The position numbers and the translations under genes were made by a program. 64,000 nt of DNA, from contig NZ_JAOEFD010000003.1 of the NCBI RefSeq assembly GCF_025420485.1, forward strand, positions 1 to 64,000, read 5' to 3'. This document shows, piece by piece, positions 62,960-64,000 of this stretch (positions are counted from its first letter, which is position 1; each line of letters begins with the position of its first letter). A model generated the notes under the pieces. It made no database searches, had not been told where the DNA came from, and was given only the letters and a program-made list of their open reading frames with translations. This DNA comes from Nesterenkonia marinintestina (GTDB taxonomy: Bacteria; Actinomycetota; Actinomycetes; Actinomycetales; Micrococcaceae).

Positions 62960-63924
62960 GCCAGCCCGACGAAGAGCAGGGTGAGGTACATGATGGACAG
63001 GTGGAAGACCCTCATGGCCTTCTTGTCGGTCAGCGTGCCGTCCTGCGCCTGTCGGTGCAGCACGTGGGACTCATAGACGAACCACACTCCGGCCACCGCG
63101 GCGAAGGCGGTGTAGGTGATGCCCGCCCATCCCATGGGGATCAGCAGCAGCGAGCACACCACGGTGGCCCAGGCGTACAGGACGACCTGGACCGAGACCG
63201 TCTGAGCGGTGGCCACCGCCCCCAGCATCGGCACGGAGGCCGTCTGGTAGTCGGTGCGGTACTTCATCGACAGCGGCCAGTAGTGCGGCGGGGTCCACAG
63301 GAAGATGATGAAGAAGAGGACCACCGCGGGCCATTCGACGGTCTCACGCACCGCCGCCCACGCGATGAGCACGGGGAAGCAGCCGGCGAGCCCGCCCCAG
63401 ATGATGTTCTGCTCGGTCCGACGCTTCAGCACCATCGTGTACACCACGACGTAGAAGAACATCGCCGCGGCCCCGAGGGCGGAGGCCAGCGGGTTCGCAC
63501 CCAGCCACAGGATCACCAGCGCGGCGACCCCGAGCAGCGAGGCGAAGACCAGCGCCTGCCGGGGAGTGACCTCTCCGGTCACCAGCGGCCGCCGCTTGGT
63601 CCGGTTCATCAGTCGGTCCATGTCCCGATCGATGTAGCAGTTGAACGCCCCTGCTGAGCCCGCGGCGAAGGCACCGCCGACCATCGTCGCCAGCACCAGC
63701 CAGAAGTCCGGGAAGCCGCGCTGGGCGAACATCATCGTCGGCAGCGTGGTGACCAGCAGCAGCTCCACGACGCGCGGCTTGGTCAGCGCGAACAGCGCCG
63801 AAGCCTTCTGCCGCCACCGAGGGGCACGGTCGGCGTCGCTCACAGGATGGTCCGCGGCGTCGACGGCGGCCCGGGGCGCCGCATCTGCGGCCGCGCCGGT
63901 GGGGGCGGAGGGGTTCTCAGTCAC
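62923..63924 (-). CDS. ctaB: Protoheme IX farnesyltransferase (heme O synthase)
   Basis: 333 residues with eight to nine membrane helices. The UbiA-family motif [20 protein letters not shown] binds Mg-prenyl diphosphate, and VVTGEVTP-type and [20 protein letters not shown] segments are specific to CtaB. It attaches farnesyl to heme B for cytochrome aa3 oxidase. The first 35 residues are alanine/aspartate rich and disordered. The last 76 bases of the window, upstream of it, contain no recognisable feature. Confidence 0.95.
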   Translation of the reverse strand: MTENPSAPTGAAADAAPRAAVDAADHPVSDADRAPRWRQKASALFALTKPRVVELLLVTTLPTMMFAQRGFPDFWLVLATMVGGAFAAGSAGAFNCYIDRDMDRLMNRTKRRPLVTGEVTPRQALVFASLLGVAALVILWLGANPLASALGAAAMFFYVVVYTMVLKRRTEQNIIWGGLAGCFPVLIAWAAVRETVEWPAVVLFFIIFLWTPPHYWPLSMKYRTDYQTASVPMLGAVATAQTVSVQVVLYAWATVVCSLLLIPMGWAGITYTAFAAVAGVWFVYESHVLHRQAQDGTLTDKKAMRVFHLSIMYLTLLFVGLAIDPFVGSPLMG

Positions 63925-64000
63925 GTCTGGGCTCGCTCAGAGGGGTCGAGGTGCAGGGCGATCATCGTCATTCTAGCGCCCCGATCGGACGACCGTCGGA

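Noticed and set aside
1-64000. CRISPR arrays or insertion sequences
   Set aside because: No set of regularly spaced identical repeats and no transposase gene or terminal inverted repeats were seen. The scaffold-gene hairpins differ in sequence and have no spacers.

Overview
The window comes from a high-GC actinobacterium, most likely a member of the Micrococcales. The evidence is the gene set: RbpA, mycothiol-dependent formaldehyde dehydrogenase, HelY followed by polyprenol-phosphomannose synthase, a DtxR-type metal regulator, RNase E/G with long disordered flanks, and a tmRNA tag ending in DFALAA. I cannot fix the genus from sequence alone.

Region 1 (1-5412) is the right end of an integrated phage-like element. 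It carries an intact head-building module (portal, MuF-like protein, scaffold, a 60-residue protein, major capsid protein, two head-tail connector proteins). The module then stops at a set of strong hairpins. No tail, lysis or tape-measure gene follows. Instead there is about 1 kb of lower-GC, repeat-rich regulatory DNA with one small minus-strand gene, and then the host tad (Flp pilus) locus, entered in the middle of tadB. A capsid module without tail genes next to an attachment boundary resembles a capsid-forming phage satellite, although a decayed prophage is also possible. The scaffold gene contains six consecutive in-frame hairpins, each with a serine codon in its loop.

Region 2 (5413-8429) is the surviving part of the tad locus: a 5'-truncated tadB, then tadC, a pilin-like gene, two TadE-like genes and a TadG-like gene, mostly overlapping.

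Region 3 (8497-12691) is core machinery: prfB, ftsE, ftsX, ssrA (tmRNA) and a convergent smpB. Region 4 (12789-19121, minus) holds a cyclase-family hydrolase, a tandem fluoride channel pair, and a metal (Mn/Zn) ABC importer with its DtxR/MntR regulator and a recognisable operator, plus an MFS transporter.

Region 5 (19209-38939) is mixed housekeeping and metabolism: helY, a degenerate amidohydrolase, ppm, a DapA-family gene, rbpA, an SPFH/NfeD pair, an RlmA-type methyltransferase, a rhodanese, an orphan PstS, a Na/Pi cotransporter, an old yellow enzyme, a lactate permease, tRNA-Ala(GGC), rsfS and nadD. Region 6 (39081-43911, minus) is proA-proB-obgE-rpmA-rplU. Region 7 (44103-49250, minus) is a ketone-body cluster: CoA-transferase subunits B and A, 3-hydroxybutyrate dehydrogenase, a GntP permease and a PucR-type regulator.

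Region 8 (49260-56274) has RNase E/G with a long upstream leader, a VKOR-family protein, mscR with its metallo-hydrolase partner, and a decayed ABC exporter. Region 9 (56394-62869) is an alcohol/acetaldehyde catabolism unit: DUF779 protein, aldehyde dehydrogenase, a GAF-domain regulator, zinc alcohol dehydrogenase and a translationally coupled flavin monooxygenase. The aldehyde and alcohol dehydrogenase promoters share tandem 11-bp-spaced boxes and a CRP/GlxR-like site. The window closes with ctaB (heme O synthase).
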